DNA of 8,029 bases, from NCBI GenBank assembly GCA_947367725.1, contig CANBFZ010000072.1:1-8029 (forward strand), given 5' to 3'. Shown here in pieces: positions 5,707-8,029 of the stretch (position 1 is its first letter; each line of letters opens with the position of its first letter). Made by a program: the position numbers and the translations under genes. The stretch is from an uncultured Eubacterium sp. (GTDB lineage: Bacteria > Bacillota > Clostridia > Peptostreptococcales > Anaerovoracaceae). The notes beneath the pieces were generated by a model that saw nothing but the letters and a program-made list of their open reading frames with translations, did no database searches and had not been told where the DNA came from.

Positions 5707-6479
5707 GTTACAAAGTAAGCCTGCCTGTATTTGAAGGCCCCTTTGATCTGTTGGTGTATCTGATTGAAAATGCGCAGATGAGCATTTATGATATCCAGGT
5801 TTCAGAAATTACGGGGCAGTATATGGCATATCTCAGAACTATGCGAGAGCAGGACTTTAACGTGGGCACGGAATTTATGGTGCTTGCGGCTACACTGATT
5901 GATATAAAATCTAAGATGATTCTGCCGCGCACCAGTCCGGACGGTACGACTGTTTTAGAAGAGGATCCGAGAAGCGAGCTGGTAGAACGGCTTTTGGAAT
6001 ACAAACGATTTAAAAAGGGCGCGGAGATTCTGGCGGAGCAGGAAGCTTATATGTCTCTGGTTTACGAGAAACCGCAGGAAGATATTTCTGCTTATTTGGA
6101 CGAGCCTGACGAATACCTAGCGCTGGACATCAGACAGTTTGCGACTGCTTTTGATTTGTTTCTCAGAAAGAAAAAGCGGGAGGAAGATGTGCGCGCCCAC
6201 TACACCAGAGTGGAGCGAGAAAAGGCGTCCATCGAGAGCCGGATGGTCTATATCAAGGATCGATTTAAATCGGCATTGGCAAGAGGCATTGGCAGACTGA
6301 GCCTGAAGGAACTCATTCCCAACAAAAAGGATCGCTACGATGTGGTGGTTACGTTTACCTCTGTGCTGCAAATGATGCGCGACCGGTATTTGGATGCGGA
6401 ACAGAAGCATACGTATGGAGAGATTCTGGTGACGCCGGGAGAGAAGAACTTGGAGGATACGATCGGACATGAACAGTAA
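5703..6479 (+). CDS. scpA: Segregation and condensation protein A (kleisin)
   Basis: The 258-residue product is a full-length ScpA. The N-terminal SMC-neck-binding part holds the signature FEGPFDLLVYLIENAQMSIYD (10-30, split here as FEGPFDLL and IENAQMSIYD). Then come EFMVLAATLIDIKSKMILPR (57-76), DPRSELVERLLEYKRFKKGA (88-107), the ScpB-binding middle region with ISAYLDEP (128-135), and the C-terminal winged helix at about 178-245 with SLKELI (200-205). ScpA bridges the SMC heads and, with ScpB, forms the condensin that organises and separates newly replicated origins. AAAGGAG at 5691-5697 lies five bases before the ATG, which overlaps the preceding transporter stop by four bases. scpB follows with an 11-base overlap, the usual order in Firmicutes. 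Confidence 0.96.
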   Translation: MSYKVSLPVFEGPFDLLVYLIENAQMSIYDIQVSEITGQYMAYLRTMREQDFNVGTEFMVLAATLIDIKSKMILPRTSPDGTTVLEEDPRSELVERLLEYKRFKKGAEILAEQEAYMSLVYEKPQEDISAYLDEPDEYLALDIRQFATAFDLFLRKKKREEDVRAHYTRVEREKASIESRMVYIKDRFKSALARGIGRLSLKELIPNKKDRYDVVVTFTSVLQMMRDRYLDAEQKHTYGEILVTPGEKNLEDTIGHEQ

Positions 6480-7065
6480 AAAGACGATTAAATCTGCGCT
6501 GGAATCCATGATGTTTGTCTGGGGACAGCCGCTGGAAGTGAAGGTTTGCGCCGACCTTTTCAATATCAGTAAAGAAGATATGATGGCGTACTTTCTGGAA
6601 CTGGCAGCAGAATACGAGCAAGAGGGCAGAGGTATTGTCATTCGGCAGGTGGGCAAGGCGTTTCAGTTTGTGACCAGAGCTGAAAATGCGGATTTTATTG
6701 AGCGGCTGTGTACGCCGGTTAAAGTGAAAAAGCTGTCCCAGTCGGCGCTGGAGGTACTGGCGATTATCGCGTATAAACAGCCGGTGACAAAAGGAGAAAT
6801 TGATGCCATCAGAGGGATCAAGTGCGACCGGGTTATCGATGGTCTGGCGAAGAAAGATTTAATCTGCACCAAGGGTCGTTCTGAAGGGATCGGACGACCA
6901 ATTCTATACGGCACGACGGATACGTTTTTGAAAAATTTCGGATTCAGAAGCCTGAAAGAACTGCCGGAGATTGAAGATATTGAAGGCGCAATTGGTGCAG
7001 AGGAACATGGCGATATGGAACAGATATCAATGGAAGAGGTGGATTATGGAGAAGGAGAAATTTAA
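6469..7065 (+). CDS. scpB: Segregation and condensation protein B
   Basis: The 198-residue product has two winged-helix domains. The first spans about 6-85 and opens with SALESMMFVWGQPLEV (9-24). The second spans about 90-165 with the family signature LSQSALEVLAIIAYKQPVTK (89-108), EIDAIRGIKCDRVIDGLAKK (110-129) and GRPILYGTTDTFLKNFG (142-158). An acidic tail (166-198), probably disordered, follows. ScpB dimers bind the central part of ScpA and regulate the SMC head complex. GGAGG at 6452-6456 lies twelve bases before the ATG, a slightly long spacing within the scpA end. The last 20 bases overlap the CpXC gene in another frame, and the ribosome site of that gene lies within the codons for the acidic tail. 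Confidence 0.95.
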   Translation: MNSKKTIKSALESMMFVWGQPLEVKVCADLFNISKEDMMAYFLELAAEYEQEGRGIVIRQVGKAFQFVTRAENADFIERLCTPVKVKKLSQSALEVLAIIAYKQPVTKGEIDAIRGIKCDRVIDGLAKKDLICTKGRSEGIGRPILYGTTDTFLKNFGFRSLKELPEIEDIEGAIGAEEHGDMEQISMEEVDYGEGEI

Positions 7066-7687
7066 ATGTCCGGGCTGCGGCACGGAGATTACTATGGACG
7101 TACATGAATTTGTAGATGTAAAAGAAGACCCGGCATATAAAGATGCCATTATGAGCGGTGCGTTTTTTCTTGCCCAATGTCCGGCGTGCGGAGCGTCGAC
7201 TTTGGCGGAATATCCGATGATGTATATGGACCCAGACCGAAAACTGACGGTCTATATGGCGCCAGGACATGATGATTCGCTGCTCAGTCAGCTGAACAGT
7301 CTGGAACTGCCTGCATCAGCGGTGGATCCTGAGGCGGTATTCCGCGTGGTGCAGGACGGCGGAGAACTTTTGGAAAAGATTCTCATCGCTGACGGTGGCA
7401 GAGATGATCGGGTCATTGAACTTTATAAAGCGCTGGTCTACGAAAATATCAAAGAAGAGTGGCCAGACGTGCGCCGAGAGGATTTGCTGTATTATTTAGA
7501 TGGCGAAGAGGATTATTTTATCATCTGGGACTATACCAACGCTATGGGAGAACAGCTAACCGTGAATTTAGACGAGGCACTGTATCAAGAACTTGTGCAG
7601 GATTATCTTGCAGCGCTGGAAGTGCCTGCAGGAAAGTATGTTGAGGTCAACGCAACATGGCTGGCGTCACGCATTGATGTGGAGTAG
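7046..7687 (+). CDS. CpXC-domain protein, probable zinc-ribbon, function unknown
   Basis: This is a 213-residue acidic protein starting MEKEKFKCPGCGTEITMDVH. The two pairs CPGCG (8-12) and CPACG (45-49) form the CpXC hallmark and probably bind one zinc ion. Typical CpXC features follow: a segment with YPMMYMDPDR (56-65), then RVVQDGGELLEKILIADGG (99-117) and DDRVIELYKALV (119-130). The C-terminal part (about 140-213) is rich in Asp, Glu and aromatics and shows no known motif. There is no signal peptide or membrane segment, so it is probably cytosolic. The start at 7046 is preferred over an upstream in-frame ATG at 6971 because GAGGTGG (7036-7042) sits just before it, conserved-looking sequence begins there, and the longer form would overlap scpB by 95 bases. 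It still overlaps scpB by 20 bases and ends the operon before a strong terminator. The family's molecular role is not known to me. Confidence 0.85.
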   Translation: MEKEKFKCPGCGTEITMDVHEFVDVKEDPAYKDAIMSGAFFLAQCPACGASTLAEYPMMYMDPDRKLTVYMAPGHDDSLLSQLNSLELPASAVDPEAVFRVVQDGGELLEKILIADGGRDDRVIELYKALVYENIKEEWPDVRREDLLYYLDGEEDYFIIWDYTNAMGEQLTVNLDEALYQELVQDYLAALEVPAGKYVEVNATWLASRIDVE

Positions 7688-7714
7688 TCTGCATTTATAT
7701 TGTAACAAATTTTG

Positions 7715-7748
7715 TTCCGGATTATCTTAGGGTCATCCGGAATTTTTC
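7715..7748 (+). terminator. Rho-independent terminator of the mtnA-scpAB operon
   Basis: TTCCGGAT (7715-7722) pairs perfectly with ATCCGGAA (7735-7742) across a 12-nt loop, followed by TTTTTC. It lies 27 bases after the CpXC stop codon. Just before it is the short palindrome AACAAATTTTGTT (7704-7716), whose last two bases overlap the terminator stem. Confidence 0.85.
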
Positions 7749-7802
7749 ATTAGACGCGCAGCGATGGTTTTTTATGTGGGGTACTGCCGCTGAAAAATGG
7801 AT

Positions 7803-7825
7803 AGAACCGCTGGTTCTGCATTTTT
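7803..7825 (+). other. Small hairpin with T run at the left edge of the repeat array
   Basis: AGAACC (7803-7808) and GGTTCT (7812-7817) pair around a GCT loop, followed by GCATTTTT. The same layout recurs in better form at 7990-8013, and both are preceded by ATGGAT. It looks like a decayed copy of that hairpin and could act as a weak second terminator. Confidence 0.4.
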
Positions 7826-8029
7826 GCCATTTTAGCTTCAAAATGCAGAACTTTTCACTGGATATTGCGCATGGAGCAAGAAAAAGTTCTGCATTTTTGG
7901 TTTTTAGAACTTGATTTGCAGAACTTTTTGCATCGGTGACCATGATTTTATCTAAAAAGTTCTGCATTTCATGTCATTTTTTATGGATTTGCAGAACTCG
8001 GTTCTGCATTTTTACCATTTTAGTTTTAA
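7813..8029. repeat. Ordered array of alternating inverted cores, 73-bp period, continuing past the window
   Basis: The core GTTCTGCA lies at 7813, 7886, 7959 and 8001, and its inverse TGCAGAAC at 7844, 7917 and 7990. Each pair encloses exactly 23 bases, making three 39-bp units (7813-7851, 7886-7924, 7959-7997) with 34-bp linkers between the first three. A fourth unit starts at 8001 after only a 3-base linker and is cut off. Beyond the cores, T-rich DNA follows GTTCTGCA and A5 or T4-T5 flank the outer sides. The 23-base interiors and the linkers differ between units, except that the unit 1 and unit 4 interiors are nearly the same. A 73-bp period is not a multiple of three, so a coding explanation is unlikely. 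No gene is seen in 7748-8029. I do not recognise this as a named repeat family. It could be an intergenic protein-binding array, a family of hairpin elements or a non-autonomous mobile repeat. Confidence 0.8.
7990..8013 (+). terminator. Terminator-like hairpin within the repeat array
   Basis: TGCAGAAC (7990-7997) and GTTCTGCA (8001-8008) form a perfect 8-bp stem with a TCG loop, followed by TTTTT. The shape is that of a short intrinsic terminator, but it also arises from the abutment of repeat units 3 and 4. A functional role is inferred only. Confidence 0.45.

Noticed and set aside
6971..7045. N-terminal extension of the CpXC protein from the upstream ATG at 6971
   Set aside because: The extra 25 residues are a shadow of scpB, whereas the ATG at 7046 has a good ribosome site and starts directly before the CPGCG motif.
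7722..7967. 81-residue open frame on the minus strand across the repeat array
   Set aside because: It crosses the terminator and repeats, has no ribosome site in front (the preceding bases are part of a repeat), and its peptide reflects the repeat cores. The 73-bp period shifts the frame each unit.
7813..8029. CRISPR array (73-bp period is like a repeat plus a spacer)
   Set aside because: The conserved parts are only 8-13 bp inverted cores, with no 24-40 bp direct repeat. Orientation alternates, the fourth unit breaks the spacing, and no cas gene is seen.

Overview
The window looks like chromosomal DNA from a low-to-moderate-GC Gram-positive anaerobe, probably of the Clostridia (inference). 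The grounds are strong AGGAGG-type ribosome sites, AT-rich intergenic DNA between more GC-balanced genes, a Firmicutes-type scpA-scpB pair, a CpXC-domain protein, small secreted SLT-domain proteins and a clostridial-looking MtnA. No rRNA, tRNA, phage, transposase or CRISPR-cas gene was recognised.

Left part (1-2714): a PhzF-family isomerase gene runs leftward off the window edge. Divergent from it are two tandem, separately promoted genes for small secreted lytic transglycosylases. They are clearly paralogous (same IYA signal-peptide end, same SLT motifs) but have different linkers and active-site surroundings. The 345-bp gap between them holds two clusters of TTAAGA direct repeats at 9-10 bp spacing. 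The second cluster covers the place of the missing -35 box of the second gene's promoter, which suggests control by a response-regulator-type activator. A clear intrinsic terminator closes this part.

Middle part (2783-7747): a consensus-like promoter starts a compact, probably single transcription unit: mtnA, two EamA/DMT transporters, scpA, scpB and a CpXC-domain protein. Every gene boundary abuts or overlaps (0, 1, 4, 11 and 20 nt), and an intrinsic terminator follows the last gene. The unit joins methionine-salvage-type sugar phosphate isomerisation and metabolite transport to the ScpAB subunits of the SMC chromosome-condensation complex. This is probably shared transcription rather than shared function.

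Right part (7748-8029): there is no convincing gene. The region carries an ordered array of an 8-bp core, GTTCTGCA, alternating with its inverse TGCAGAAC. Three 39-bp inverted-repeat units are present, with a strict 73-bp period between the first three plus-strand cores and again between the three minus-strand cores. A fourth unit starts at 8001 and is cut by the window edge. Core-to-core distances are 31, 42, 31, 42, 31 and 11 bp, all close to whole helical turns. This array is the most unusual structure in the window and I do not recognise it as a named element.
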